Shown here piece by piece: positions 16,859 through 25,432 of a DNA stretch of 64,000 bases (positions are counted from its first letter, which is position 1; each line of letters opens with the position of its first letter). Where the stretch lies: assembly GCA_016187945.1 (NCBI GenBank), contig JACPIT010000001.1:372001-436000 (forward strand). Direction: 5' to 3'. The position numbers and the translations under genes were made by a program. Source of the stretch: Opitutia bacterium. GTDB lineage: Bacteria > Verrucomicrobiota > Verrucomicrobiia > Opitutales > Opitutaceae. The notes under the pieces were generated by a model. That model was not told the DNA's origin and searched no databases. It saw nothing but the letters and a program-made list of their open reading frames with translations.

Positions 16859-17159
16859 GTCGCACCTCTCACACTCCCGTGTGAATCGCCGACAGTCTGT
16901 GTCGACGCTTTGCGCGGTAGCGCGGGTGGGCGCCGCTGTCCTCAGCCGCGCCTTGCGTGTCTGCTGCACGTGGCGATGTTCGCGTCGTCGCCAGGGACGG
17001 CGACGACCACCTCGAAACCGTCGCGAAGTTGTGAAGCATGCAGGCTAAGTCCGCCGCGCCACCGCGCGCTCCGGCGCGGCGAACCGGGCTTCCACCGATG
17101 GGAAAAATCTCGTCAGCCGTGCCGGATTAACGGATGAGCTTCTACGCCTGCGCTCACGT
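16859..17159. other. Intergenic region without recognised features
   Basis: About 300 bp between qorB and psuK. No convincing gene, hairpin terminator or repeat family member was found. Confidence 0.4.
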
Positions 17160-18056
17160 ATGACTCCGCCCCCTGACATCGTCTGCATCGGTTCCGTGCT
17201 CTGGGACATCATCGGCCGCTCGCCCCACGGCATGATGCACGGCGCCGACATGCCCGGGCGCATCACGCGCGTGCCCGGCGGCGTGGCGATGAACATCGCG
17301 ATGACGCTCCGCAAACTCGGCCTCGCCCCCACGCTGCTCACCGCGATCGGCCGCGACGACGAAGGCCAGGAACTCATGACCGCCTGCGCCCGCCTCGGCA
17401 TCGACGCCGCCTTCGTTTTTCGCTCTGCCGAGTTGCCAACCGATCGCTACATGGCCGTCGAAGACATCCACGGCCTCGTCGCCGCCATCGCCGACGCACA
17501 CTCGCTCGAAGCCGCCGGCGAAAAAATCCTCGCGCCGCTCGCGGACGGTCGTCTCGGCAGCGCCGCCAAACCGTGGCGCGGACTCATCGCGCTCGACGGC
17601 AATCTCACCACCGCGCTGCTCGCCGACATCGCCCAATCCCCGCTCTTTGCCGCCGCGGACCTGCGGGTCGCGCCCGCCAGTCCCGGCAAGGCCGAGCGTT
17701 TGCTGCCGCTCCTCGCGCACCCGCGCGCCACGCTCTACGTGAATCTCGAGGAAGCCGGCCTGCTGTGCGACACGCGCTTCGACGACGCCACGACCGCCGC
17801 GCGCGGCCTGATCGACGGCGGCGCGCGCCGCGTGCTCGTGACGGCCGGCAACCGCGAATGCTGCGATGGCCGCGCGGGCGACGATTTCCTCTGCGGCACG
17901 CCGGAGATGGTGAAAGTTCACCGCGTCACCGGCGCCGGCGACGCGTTCATGGCCGCGCACATCGTCGCCGAACGTCGCGGCGCGAATCGCCGCGAAGCGC
18001 TCGACGCCGCGCTGCGCGCCGCCAGCGCGCACGTCGCCGGCGAGATCGGGACGTGA
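17160..18056 (+). CDS. psuK: PfkB-family sugar kinase, probably pseudouridine kinase
   Basis: A 298-residue ribokinase-family enzyme. The N-terminal substrate lid region holds CIGSVLWDIIGR and RVPGGVAMNIAMTLRKLG, and the C-terminal ATP/catalytic motif is HRVTGAGDAFMAAHIV with the GAGD base Asp. PfkB kinases phosphorylate sugars and nucleosides. The next gene encodes pseudouridine-5'-phosphate glycosidase, the partner enzyme in pseudouridine breakdown, so this is most likely the kinase that makes pseudouridine 5'-phosphate. A repeat-filled 308-bp gap separates them. Confidence 0.82.
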   Translation: MTPPPDIVCIGSVLWDIIGRSPHGMMHGADMPGRITRVPGGVAMNIAMTLRKLGLAPTLLTAIGRDDEGQELMTACARLGIDAAFVFRSAELPTDRYMAVEDIHGLVAAIADAHSLEAAGEKILAPLADGRLGSAAKPWRGLIALDGNLTTALLADIAQSPLFAAADLRVAPASPGKAERLLPLLAHPRATLYVNLEEAGLLCDTRFDDATTAARGLIDGGARRVLVTAGNRECCDGRAGDDFLCGTPEMVKVHRVTGAGDAFMAAHIVAERRGANRREALDAALRAASAHVAGEIGT

Positions 18057-18364
18057 GCGGTAGCGGAATTCGTCAGAATTTCGCGCCGAATCGTTCGCGA
18101 AAGCCTTACGGCTTCCGCTACGACGCCAGCCGATCGCCGGCGAAAGGAACCAACGCGCGCCGGCGACTGGCATCCGCGTTCCCCCGGCCCCGCGCTCTCG
18201 ATCGCGGAGACGCGACCGGGCATTCCCCAGGGCGAGCGGACGCGGAACGGCGCTATAATATCGCCGCTCCCACGCAGCGGATACCGTTCGCCCACGCGGC
18301 GACGCCCACGCCGACGATTGGCTTGGCATCCGCGAATGCTTCTCTCTCATTGCGGGCTCACCGC
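18057..18364. repeat. Intergenic region with a GTAG BIME (18060-18121) and a 27-bp near-palindrome (18244-18270)
   Basis: An inverted pair of GTAG-headed REP units spans 18060-18121 (gtagcggaattcgtcag ... tacggcttccgctac). A near-palindrome centred on TATAAT, beginning ggaacggcgctata and ending tatcgccgctcc, lies at 18244-18270 and recurs at 19816-19842. No gene is supported. Confidence 0.75.
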
Positions 18365-19285
18365 ATGTCACCTCTCGTCAAGTTCTCCCCCGAAGTCCAA
18401 TCCGCCCGTCGCACCGGCCGCCCGATCGTTGCCCTCGAATCGACGATCATCACGCACGGCATGCCCTATCCGCGCAACGTGGAGACCGCACGCCGCGTCG
18501 AGGCGCGGGTGCGGGAAGCGGGCGCCACGCCGGCGACGATCGCGGTGATGGACGGCGAAATTTTCATCGGGTTGTCCGACGCCCAGCTCGATCAACTCGG
18601 TCAGGCGAAAAACGTGATGAAGCTTTCCCGTGCCGATCTCGCCGTTGCCGTCGCGACGAAGCGCACCGGTTCGACGACGGTCGCTGCCACGATGATCTGC
18701 GCGCGCCGCGCCGGCATCGAGGTCTTCGCCACCGGCGGCATCGGCGGCGTGCATCGCGGCGCGGAGCTGAGCTTCGATGTCTCCGCCGATTTGCGCGAAC
18801 TCGCCGAAACGCCTGTGACGGTCGTTGCCGCCGGAGCGAAGGCGATTCTCGATCTGTCGAAAACGCTCGAGGTGCTCGAGACTCTCGGCGTGCCGGTGAT
18901 CGCCTTCGGTCAGGACGAATTTCCGGCGTTCTGGTCGCGCGCGTCGGGCCTGCGCGCGCCGCTGCGACTCGACTCTCCGGCCGACATCGCCGCGGCGCAC
19001 TTGCAGCGCGGCCGACTCGGTTTGCCCGGCGGCCAACTGGTCGCGAATCCGATCCCCGTCGCCGCCGAGATTCCGCGCGAAACGATCACCCCGTTCATCG
19101 AGCAAGCCCTCGCCGAGGCCGAGCAGCGCAAGATCGCCGCGAAGGCCGTCACGCCGTTCCTGCTCCAACGCATTTTCGAGCTGACGAACGGCCGCTCGCT
19201 CGAGGCCAACATCGAGCTCGTGCTGAACAACGCGCGCCTCGCCGCCGAGATTGCCGCCGAGATTCCGCGCCAGCGAGCGCTCTGA
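18365..19285 (+). CDS. psuG: Pseudouridine-5'-phosphate glycosidase
   Basis: A 306-residue enzyme, close to the usual PsuG length of about 312. Diagnostic blocks are PIVALESTIITHGMPYPRNV, VMDGEIFIGL, a run ending RTGSTTVAATM with the catalytic Lys just before it, FATGGIGGVHRGAELSFDVS and NPIPVAAEIP. PsuG splits pseudouridine 5'-phosphate into uracil and ribose 5-phosphate, completing the pathway begun by the kinase at 17160. The ATG at 18365 matches the family N-terminus; the open frame further upstream is not conserved. Confidence 0.95.
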   Translation: MSPLVKFSPEVQSARRTGRPIVALESTIITHGMPYPRNVETARRVEARVREAGATPATIAVMDGEIFIGLSDAQLDQLGQAKNVMKLSRADLAVAVATKRTGSTTVAATMICARRAGIEVFATGGIGGVHRGAELSFDVSADLRELAETPVTVVAAGAKAILDLSKTLEVLETLGVPVIAFGQDEFPAFWSRASGLRAPLRLDSPADIAAAHLQRGRLGLPGGQLVANPIPVAAEIPRETITPFIEQALAEAEQRKIAAKAVTPFLLQRIFELTNGRSLEANIELVLNNARLAAEIAAEIPRQRAL

Positions 19286-19296
19286 GTTTTCCCACC

Positions 19297-19704
19297 ATGT
19301 CCACGCCCGACCCACGCTCCCTCGGTTTCTTGCTGCTGTTCAAAAACGCCGGCAACGAAACGCACGCTCACCTCACGCCCGCGCAGAAGGCCGCCTTCGC
19401 GCAGCGTTGGAACGACTGGTATGAAAGCCTCGCGCGCCACGGAAAGGCGAAGCTGGGACAGCCGCTCGCGCTCGAAGGCCGTCTCGTCACGGGCGCCGAA
19501 GGTCGCGTCGTGGATGGACCCTACGCGGAGGCGAAGGAGGTCGTCGGCGGTTTCATTTGGTTGACTGTGGACACGCTCGACGAAGCCACGGAGATCGCGA
19601 AGCGGTGCCCGGGATTACCGCTGGGCGTCGATGTCGAGGTCCGCGCGCTCGCGCCAACGAGCCCGGTGCTCGATGCGGTGCCGGCGCGTCCGGCGAACTC
19701 CTAG
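19297..19704 (+). CDS. YciI-like (DGPF domain) protein
   Basis: A 135-residue protein with the YciI/DGPF fold, marked by VDGPYAEAKEVVGGFIWLTV and the following helix TLDEATEIAKRCP. Small YciI-like proteins form dimeric alpha-beta barrels; most have unknown function, and some occur beside ECF sigma factors, of which none is seen here. It starts 11 bp after psuG and may be cotranscribed with it. Confidence 0.85.
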   Translation: MSTPDPRSLGFLLLFKNAGNETHAHLTPAQKAAFAQRWNDWYESLARHGKAKLGQPLALEGRLVTGAEGRVVDGPYAEAKEVVGGFIWLTVDTLDEATEIAKRCPGLPLGVDVEVRALAPTSPVLDAVPARPANS

Positions 19705-19815
19705 AGCCGCCCAATCATCGTGCAGCGGCGCCGTCGTGTCGCGACAACGTCGCCGGCAAACGGTCGCGTTCAGCCGACTCGCGCTCCGCTCGGCCCGCGC
19801 CTCCCGTCTCCCGCG

Positions 19816-19842
19816 GAACGGCGATATAATATCGCCGCTCCG
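19816..19842. repeat. 27-bp near-palindrome, second copy
   Basis: A near-perfect palindrome starting ggaacggcgatata and ending tatcgccgctcc, differing by one base from the copy at 18244-18270. It lies between the convergent YciI and M20 genes, so it may act as a bidirectional stop or REP-type element. It has no T-run. Confidence 0.65.
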
Positions 19843-19903
19843 GCCGCTCCAGCCATCGAGCGATCGCCGCAAGACTTCGCCCGCTATCGGCGGTGGCACC
19901 GTC

Positions 19904-21394
19904 TCACTTCGCGAGTTCGTAGAGATATTCCGCCAGCGACAGCGCCATCTCGTCGTAGCCGCGCACCTTCGGGTTGGCGGACTCGATTACGAAGAACTCG
20001 TCCGGCGCGTGCGCGCCGCCGCCGTGGCCGAGACCGAAGTGCCCGGCCGCGAGATTCAGCGGCGCGTCGGTGAAGATGTAGCCGGGATACGAACCCGCCA
20101 GCCGCGGCCAGAGGACCGCCTCGACGCCGTTGCGTTTCAGCACGGCCAGTTGCGCTTGGATGAGCGGCGCGTTCGCCGGCGTAGCCGTCGGGCTGTAACC
20201 ACCGGTGAAATTCACCTCGATGTCGCCGTAGCCGCGCTTCGCCAGATGCGCCTTCAGTTTCACGACGGCCTCCTCGGCGGTCTGATTCGGCACGAGGCGG
20301 AAATCGAGTTTCGCCGACGCCTGGTGCGGCAGCACCGTCTTGCCGCCGGGGCCGGTGTAGCCGCCGTAGATGCCCTCGATGTTTGCGGTCGGCTGCGAGA
20401 CGTAGCGCTCGAGCGCGGCTAGAAACGGCAGATCGTCGATCCACTTGCTCGCGGCCGCGCCGACCTTGAATTGTCGCTCGGTGAGTTTCTTCGACGCCTC
20501 GAGCACGATCGCCTTCTCCTCGGCGGTGAGCGGTCTCACGTGCTCGAACCAGCCGTCGATCGCCACCGTGTTGCCATCGGGCGAGACGAGCGTGTTCAGA
20601 GCGGTCACGAGCCGCCAAACGGGACTGTCGACCATCGACTTGAAGGACGAGTGCACGTCGCGCGTCGGTCCGCGGCCCCAGGCGGCGCCGCTTGCGGTGA
20701 GTTCGACTTCGATGACGCCTTTGGCACCGAGGTTCACCGTCACCGCGCCGTCGAGCCCTTGCGTCGCGTGCGGCATCCACACGCCGGTGCATTTCGCGAG
20801 CGCCGCCTGCACGCGGGGCTGACGAACGATCTGGCCGATATGCGGCGAACCGATCTCCTCCTCCCCCTCGGCGACGAGCACGAGGTTGACGGGCAGTTTC
20901 TTCCCGGTCGCGCGAAACGCATCGAGCGCCGCGAGGAACGCGGACTCCGGTCCCTTCTGATTCACCGCCCCCCGACCGACGACGACTTTGCCGTAACCGG
21001 GCTTGTCGACGAGAGCGGCTTCGAGCGGCGGCGACGTCCATTCCTTCGGGTCGAACTGCTTGACGTCATACATGAAATAGATGCCGACCGTCTTCGGCGC
21101 GTCCGCATCGAACGTCGCAAACACACCCGGTTTGCCGTCCGTCGCGACGATCTCGACGTGTTGGAAACCGACCTCGCGCAGCATCGCCGCCATGCGCTCG
21201 GCGCCGTCGGGGAAGCCGCGGTTCTCCGCGGCGATCGCCGGATGCGCGATCCATTCGCGCAAGCGCGCGAGCGCGCGGTCGTGGTTCTTCGCGATCTCCG
21301 TTTTCAAAGCGGCGAGGTCCGCCGCGTCATCCGCCTTCGCCAGTCCGATCAACCCCGCCATCGCGATGGCGGCCGACAAGAAGAGACGCATCAT
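19904..21394 (-). CDS. Secreted M20-family metallopeptidase
   Basis: A 496-residue protein with a signal peptide (MMRLFLSAAIAMAGLIGLAKA), so periplasmic. The M20 catalytic and metal-binding landmarks are present in part: the acid pair in LVAEGEEEIGS, the dimerisation-domain Arg-His in GPTRDVHSS, and the C-terminal HGGGAHAPDEFF. The first metal-ligand motif, usually GHYDV, reads YFMYDVKQ: the His is replaced by Met while the Asp is kept. That may lower or change metal use. Members cleave dipeptides or N-acyl amino acids. It reads convergently with the YciI gene. Confidence 0.9.
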   Translation of the reverse strand: MMRLFLSAAIAMAGLIGLAKADDAADLAALKTEIAKNHDRALARLREWIAHPAIAAENRGFPDGAERMAAMLREVGFQHVEIVATDGKPGVFATFDADAPKTVGIYFMYDVKQFDPKEWTSPPLEAALVDKPGYGKVVVGRGAVNQKGPESAFLAALDAFRATGKKLPVNLVLVAEGEEEIGSPHIGQIVRQPRVQAALAKCTGVWMPHATQGLDGAVTVNLGAKGVIEVELTASGAAWGRGPTRDVHSSFKSMVDSPVWRLVTALNTLVSPDGNTVAIDGWFEHVRPLTAEEKAIVLEASKKLTERQFKVGAAASKWIDDLPFLAALERYVSQPTANIEGIYGGYTGPGGKTVLPHQASAKLDFRLVPNQTAEEAVVKLKAHLAKRGYGDIEVNFTGGYSPTATPANAPLIQAQLAVLKRNGVEAVLWPRLAGSYPGYIFTDAPLNLAAGHFGLGHGGGAHAPDEFFVIESANPKVRGYDEMALSLAEYLYELAK

Positions 21395-21458
21395 GCCCGC
21401 GAACGATGTGCGGCTCCGCCCGGCTCGCAACGGCAAAGCTCGCGCGTCGCGGAGGCAC

Positions 21459-21857
21459 TCAAGCGTGGCACGTCTCGTCCATGATGCGGATGAGCGTGTC
21501 CTCGACCTCCTGCGCCGTCGCGGCAGCGCCCGGCGCATCAAACATCCCGAGCATCGCCGTCGGCTTGATCGTCGCGAGCACGGTCCGGCCGGCCTCCTCG
21601 TAAACGGAGATGCGACACGGCAACGCCGTCGAGATCGCGATGTCCTGGCCGAGCACGAGCGCCGCGTGCCGGGGGTTGCACACCTCGACGACGCGGCACT
21701 CGCGACCGAAGGCGACGCCTTTGCTCTCCATCTTTTCGCGAAGGTTGTGATACGCCTGCACACCGAATTTGTGAGCGGCGGAAATTTCCTGCAAGCGCGT
21801 GCAAGCGACGTCGACCGACTGCGCGGTCGTGCGGGTGATGAGCAGCGGGGTGTTCAT
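21459..21857 (-). CDS. DUF302 family protein
   Basis: A 132-residue protein with the DUF302 core: HNLREKMESKGVAFGRECRV, VCNPRHAALVLGQDIAISTA, LPCRISVYEEAG and TMEM-like end IKPTAMLGMFDAP. DUF302 proteins are small alpha-beta proteins of unsettled function, often near redox genes. No signal peptide is present here. It lies upstream of the M20 gene on the same strand and divergent from the globin gene. The ATG at 21857 fits the family start (MNTPLLITRTTAQSVD). Confidence 0.85.
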   Translation of the reverse strand: MNTPLLITRTTAQSVDVACTRLQEISAAHKFGVQAYHNLREKMESKGVAFGRECRVVEVCNPRHAALVLGQDIAISTALPCRISVYEEAGRTVLATIKPTAMLGMFDAPGAAATAQEVEDTLIRIMDETCHA

Positions 21858-21980
21858 GAGGGGAGTGTTTTGCGGTGATCGTCGCACGAGCGGAAGAAAC
21901 TGCAAACGCCGAACTCGCCACGCGTGGCCTCGCTCGAATTCGCCGATGACAACACGCGGGAACTGGTTTCCATTCAACAC

Positions 21981-22394
21981 ATGGAGGCTCCCACCAATCC
22001 CCATTCCCTCTACGAACGTCTCGGCGGCCGCCCGCGGCTGATGAACCTCCTCCGGCATTTCTACGCAGACGTGCGACAGCACCGCGAGATCGCGCCGATC
22101 TTCCTCGCGCAAATCGACGACTGGCCCGCGCACCTCGAAAAAATCGCCGACTTCTGGTCGAATGTCACCGGCGGACCGGTCCGCTACGGCGGCGGCATGC
22201 CGCGAAAACATTTTCCGCTCGGAATCGAGGAGCGCCACTTCGAGGCGTGGCTCGACCTGTGGCGGCGCAACTGCCGCGCGCATCTGCCGGCAGCCGAAGC
22301 CGCGGAAATGACCCGCGCCGCCGAGGAAATCGGCCTGCGCCTCCGCACGATGATCGCGCTCTACGGCGAACCCAAGCCGCCGGGCGACGTCTGA
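21981..22394 (+). CDS. Group III truncated haemoglobin
   Basis: A 137-residue haem protein. It has the opening SLYERLGGRPRLMNLLRHFY, the group III signature APIFLAQIDDWPAHLEKIADFW, and a proximal His in MPRKHFPLGIEERHF. Group III truncated globins bind O2, NO or other small ligands in the cytoplasm; their role is often nitrosative or redox protection. The ATG at 21981 gives normal family length; an in-frame ATG at 21924 would add 19 residues. It stops 10 bp before the convergent end of the exporter gene. Confidence 0.9.
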   Translation: MEAPTNPHSLYERLGGRPRLMNLLRHFYADVRQHREIAPIFLAQIDDWPAHLEKIADFWSNVTGGPVRYGGGMPRKHFPLGIEERHFEAWLDLWRRNCRAHLPAAEAAEMTRAAEEIGLRLRTMIALYGEPKPPGDV

Positions 22395-22404
22395 CCGCGC
22401 CGGC

Positions 22405-23241
22405 TCACGCGCGGCCTCGCACGGTCAGCCACATGCCGGCCAGCACCAGCGCGCCGGACATCGCCAGTTGCCACGAGAGCGTCTCGCCAAGCAAAGCGAC
22501 GCCGCCACTCGCCGTCAGCACCGGCACGAACAACTGCACCGTGCCGGCCGCGATCGGCGACAGCTCCGGCAGCACTCGCGCCCAGAGCGCATACGACAAC
22601 GCCGTCGTGACCGCGCCCATGAACACGCCGAGCGCGAGCCCCGTTGCCGACCACACCAGCGTGTCGCGCGCGACCCACGCCAGCACCGGCAAGAGCAACG
22701 CGACACCGAGAAAACCGCGCGCGTTCGCCGCCAGCGGCGCGCCGCGCCGTCGGAGCAGCAGCGAATACGCGCCCCACGTCGCGCCGGTCAGCGCGAGCAG
22801 CGCCACGCCCAGCGGCGTCGAACCGCGCACGTTGCCGAAGGCCAGCACACCCACGCCCGCCAACGCCGTCAGCGCGCCGAGCACCGCGCGGCCGCTGGGC
22901 CGCGAGCCTCCGCCGAGCGTCATCGTCAACACCACCAGCGCATAGAAAACGAACGTGCCCGCCGCCGCGGTGATGAAGCGGTAGCCATAGGCGATCGCCA
23001 GCGCGTAGCCGCCAAGAGCGAGCACGAGCGGAATGTCGCCCGCCCGCGGCGCCATTTCGCGGCTCCGACCCCGGCCCGCGAGAATCGCCGCCAACATCGC
23101 GGCGCCGGACGCGAAGCGCGCGATCGTCACCGCCGCCGGGTCGAGCAACTGCCGGCTGACGAGCAGGCGCGTGATCAGGCTGTTCGCCGCGAAACACGCG
23201 AGCACCAGCAGAACCAGGGAAAGCGTGGAAGCGCGGCGCAT
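22405..23241 (-). CDS. DMT-superfamily exporter (EamA type)
   Basis: A 278-residue inner-membrane protein with ten hydrophobic helices arranged as two five-helix EamA repeats. The second repeat begins around GVALLALTGATWGAYSLLLR and ends with FVPVLTASGGVALLGETLS, the glycine and proline pattern of this exporter family. Members export amino acids, nucleosides or drugs; the substrate is unknown here. The ATG at 23241 lies 2 bp after the stop of the upstream response regulator gene; a GTG at 23247 would overlap it. Either way the two are cotranscribed. Confidence 0.9.
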   Translation of the reverse strand: MRRASTLSLVLLVLACFAANSLITRLLVSRQLLDPAAVTIARFASGAAMLAAILAGRGRSREMAPRAGDIPLVLALGGYALAIAYGYRFITAAAGTFVFYALVVLTMTLGGGSRPSGRAVLGALTALAGVGVLAFGNVRGSTPLGVALLALTGATWGAYSLLLRRRGAPLAANARGFLGVALLLPVLAWVARDTLVWSATGLALGVFMGAVTTALSYALWARVLPELSPIAAGTVQLFVPVLTASGGVALLGETLSWQLAMSGALVLAGMWLTVRGRA

Positions 23242-23243
23242 GG

Positions 23244-23927
23244 TCACCCGCTACGTTTCCGCAGCCACGTCGAGGCGCAAGCGAGGAGTTCCCGGTGCGA
23301 GTTCAGCGACAGCTTGTTTTTGATGTTCTCGCGGTGCGACTCGACGGTCTTGACCGACACGCCGAGCCGCTCGGCGATCACGCGGGTCGGCAGCGGCAAA
23401 CCGACCAGACGAAAAACCTGGAGCTCGCGGTCCGTCAGTTGCGCGTCGATGCCGTCGCCCGCGCGGCACACCGGACCGTGGTCGGTGAACATCAGGCTCG
23501 AGACGATGGCGGGCACCACCAAGCCGCCGCCGGCGACTTCGCGCACGGCGCGAAAGAGCGAGCTCACGGCGTCGCGTTTTGAAATGAAGGCTCGCGCGCC
23601 GGCCCGGAACGCGCGCAGCGCATAAACGTCCTCCGGTTCGAGCGTGAAGATCACGATCCGCACGTCGGGAGCGAGCGCGCCGAGCTCCTTGATCAGCGCA
23701 AGCCCGTCGGTTTCGCCGAGCATCAGGTCCATCACGACGACCTGCGGCGAACGACGCAGCACCATCGCTTTCAGTTCCGTCGGCGTCGCCGCGCTGTCCA
23801 CCACCGCGAGATCGCACTCGTCGGCCACCAGGCGCACCAGTCCCTCGCGCAACGCCGGGCATTCGTCGGCGATCGCGACCGTGAGCCGCGGACTGCAGGG
23901 ATGGTGCGCTTCGATCATCTCGCGCAT
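23244..23927 (-). CDS. NarL/FixJ-type response regulator (orphan)
   Basis: A 227-residue regulator. The receiver domain starts RLTVAIADECPALREGLVRL, with the phospho-acceptor Asp in VVVMDLMLGE and the switch Lys in FISKRD. A C-terminal LuxR helix-turn-helix follows (LTDRELQVFRLVG ... LGVSVKTVESHRENIKNKL). No kinase gene is adjacent. It lies directly upstream of the exporter gene, which it may control. Starts at 23927 or 23918 are both possible; neither has a strong ribosome binding site. Confidence 0.92.
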   Translation of the reverse strand: MREMIEAHHPCSPRLTVAIADECPALREGLVRLVADECDLAVVDSAATPTELKAMVLRRSPQVVVMDLMLGETDGLALIKELGALAPDVRIVIFTLEPEDVYALRAFRAGARAFISKRDAVSSLFRAVREVAGGGLVVPAIVSSLMFTDHGPVCRAGDGIDAQLTDRELQVFRLVGLPLPTRVIAERLGVSVKTVESHRENIKNKLSLNSHRELLACASTWLRKRSG

Positions 23928-24081
23928 CGAAACGCTCGCAGCCTGCGCGACAAGCAATCGCCCGGTTTTTCTTTTCGCGTGGCACTTTTCGCTCGGGAAC
24001 CGCCCGAAGCGCGAATCAGGGGCGCGCCCCGATGCCGCGCGCCGCAGTTCTGCTAACCTGCGCCGCGTCACTCTTCCACTT

Positions 24082-24357
24082 ATGCCCAAATACGTCATCG
24101 AACGAGACATCCCGTCCATCGGCAGCTTTACGCCCGCTCAGCTCGGCGAAGCTTCCCGCAAATCGTGCAACGTCCTGCACCAGCTCGCGCCCCGCGTCCA
24201 GTGGGTGCAGAGCTACGTGACCGGCGAGCGCCTGTATTGCGTCTACATCGCCACGAACGAGGAGGCCGTGCGCGAGCACGCACGCCTCGGCGGCTTCCCC
24301 GCAAATCGCATTTCCGAGGTGAAAGCGATCATCGACCCGACCACCGGCGGCGACTGA
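24082..24357 (+). CDS. DUF4242 protein, cytoplasmic copy
   Basis: A 91-residue protein of the DUF4242 (SCO4226-like) family: MPKYVIERDIPSIGSFTPAQ, RKSCNVLHQLAPRVQWVQSY, CVYIATNEEAVREHARLGGF. A characterised relative, SCO4226 of Streptomyces, binds nickel; that activity is not shown here. There is no signal peptide. The next gene encodes a paralogue with a signal peptide, so the pair probably does the same job on both sides of the inner membrane. It is divergent from the response regulator at 23244-23927. Confidence 0.85.
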   Translation: MPKYVIERDIPSIGSFTPAQLGEASRKSCNVLHQLAPRVQWVQSYVTGERLYCVYIATNEEAVREHARLGGFPANRISEVKAIIDPTTGGD

Positions 24358-24401
24358 GCGCCCGCGGGTTCCATCCCACCGAAAACCAAAATCCATCCAC
24401 C

Positions 24402-24788
24402 ATGAATAGACTCCACCGTTCCCTGTGCGCGCTTCTCCTCGCTGTCGCGACGCTTCTCGCCGCCAGCTCCGGCTTCGCCAATGGGCAGCCCGCTCCCGAA
24501 TCGCTGCCCGCCGGGATGAACATGTATGTGATCGAACGCACCATGCCGAAGCTCGGCCAGCTCACACCGGCCGAACTCCAGGCGGCCTCGCAGAAATCGT
24601 GCGGCGTCCTGCGCGACCTCGACGGCAAAGTCACCTGGCTCCACAGCTATTGCACCGGCGACAAAATGTTCTGCGTCTACCTCGCGCCGAGCGAGGAACT
24701 CGTCCGCGAGCACGCCAAGCGCGGCGGCTTTCCGGCGGACGCCGTCCTGAAGGTGAACACGATCATCAGCCCGAAAACGGCGGAGTGA
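24402..24788 (+). CDS. DUF4242 protein, secreted copy
   Basis: A 128-residue paralogue of the preceding protein with an N-terminal signal peptide (residues 1-26, ending SSGFANG). The mature part aligns throughout: MYVIERTMPKLGQLTPAELQ, SQKSCGVLRDL, CVYLAPSEELVREHAKRGGF. It should act in the periplasm. It starts 44 bp after the cytoplasmic copy and looks like a tandem duplication in which one copy gained an export signal. Confidence 0.87.
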   Translation: MNRLHRSLCALLLAVATLLAASSGFANGQPAPESLPAGMNMYVIERTMPKLGQLTPAELQAASQKSCGVLRDLDGKVTWLHSYCTGDKMFCVYLAPSEELVREHAKRGGFPADAVLKVNTIISPKTAE

Positions 24789-24923
24789 TCCGCGTCCGGG
24801 CGATTCGATTCATCGACCGGCGCGTTCACACGCGGGTCGGCCGAACGTTTTTCCCGCGGGAGCAGCGGGGCCGAAACAGTCCGTCGGCCCGCGCGCGCAA
24901 GCGGGAAATATCCGAGCCGGGGC

Positions 24924-25283
24924 TCAGACGTGGAACTGCTCCGAGACGATCTTGCCGTCCTTCACGTCGTAGACGCAGAGTTCCGCCATGTTCATGCGAC
25001 CTTGGCCCTTCATCGTGACGTCCAGGGTCATCGTGCACGCGAACGAATTCGTCGCGACGATCGGGTCCGAGACGCCCGTCGAGTGCAGTGTCTCGATCAT
25101 CGCGGCGAATTTGCGGCCTTTCTCGAGGATGGAGGGCAGGCCGCGCGTTTCCTTCTCGAAGGCGGGCGTCGCATAGGGCTCGGTGCTCACCACGTCGGCG
25201 GCGTAGAGCTCCTTCTGCGCTTCCTCCCATTTGGCGGCGCGGCAAAGGGTGACGAGACGGTGGGCGATTTCGGATGTAGTCAT
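24924..25283 (-). CDS. SnoaL-like/NTF2-fold protein
   Basis: A 119-residue small alpha-beta protein with the NTF2/SnoaL-like pattern. A helical N-terminus (EIAHRLVTLCRAAKWEEAQK) precedes the strand LYAADVVSTEP, followed by a cone of strands ending ELCVYDVKDGKIVSEQFHV. Family members include isomerases, cyclases and unknown proteins; no catalytic role can be assigned. It is cytoplasmic. It lies between unrelated genes, 149 bp from the CBS gene on the same strand. Confidence 0.8.
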   Translation of the reverse strand: MTTSEIAHRLVTLCRAAKWEEAQKELYAADVVSTEPYATPAFEKETRGLPSILEKGRKFAAMIETLHSTGVSDPIVATNSFACTMTLDVTMKGQGRMNMAELCVYDVKDGKIVSEQFHV

Positions 25284-25432
25284 GGTTGATGGATGGATCG
25301 AGGGTTGATGCGTGATTGCGTGGCGAACGTAACACGCGCTCCTGACAGCGCCGTGTCAGGAATCGTTCGATCCAACTCGCATTTTCCCACTGCTGCCCGC
25401 CCGCTCGCGCAGTCCGCGGACCGGCGCACGCG

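Noticed and set aside
16910-17137. A 75-codon frame between qorB and psuK
   Set aside because: The product is an Arg/Pro/Ser-rich random-looking sequence without a start signal or recognised motif.
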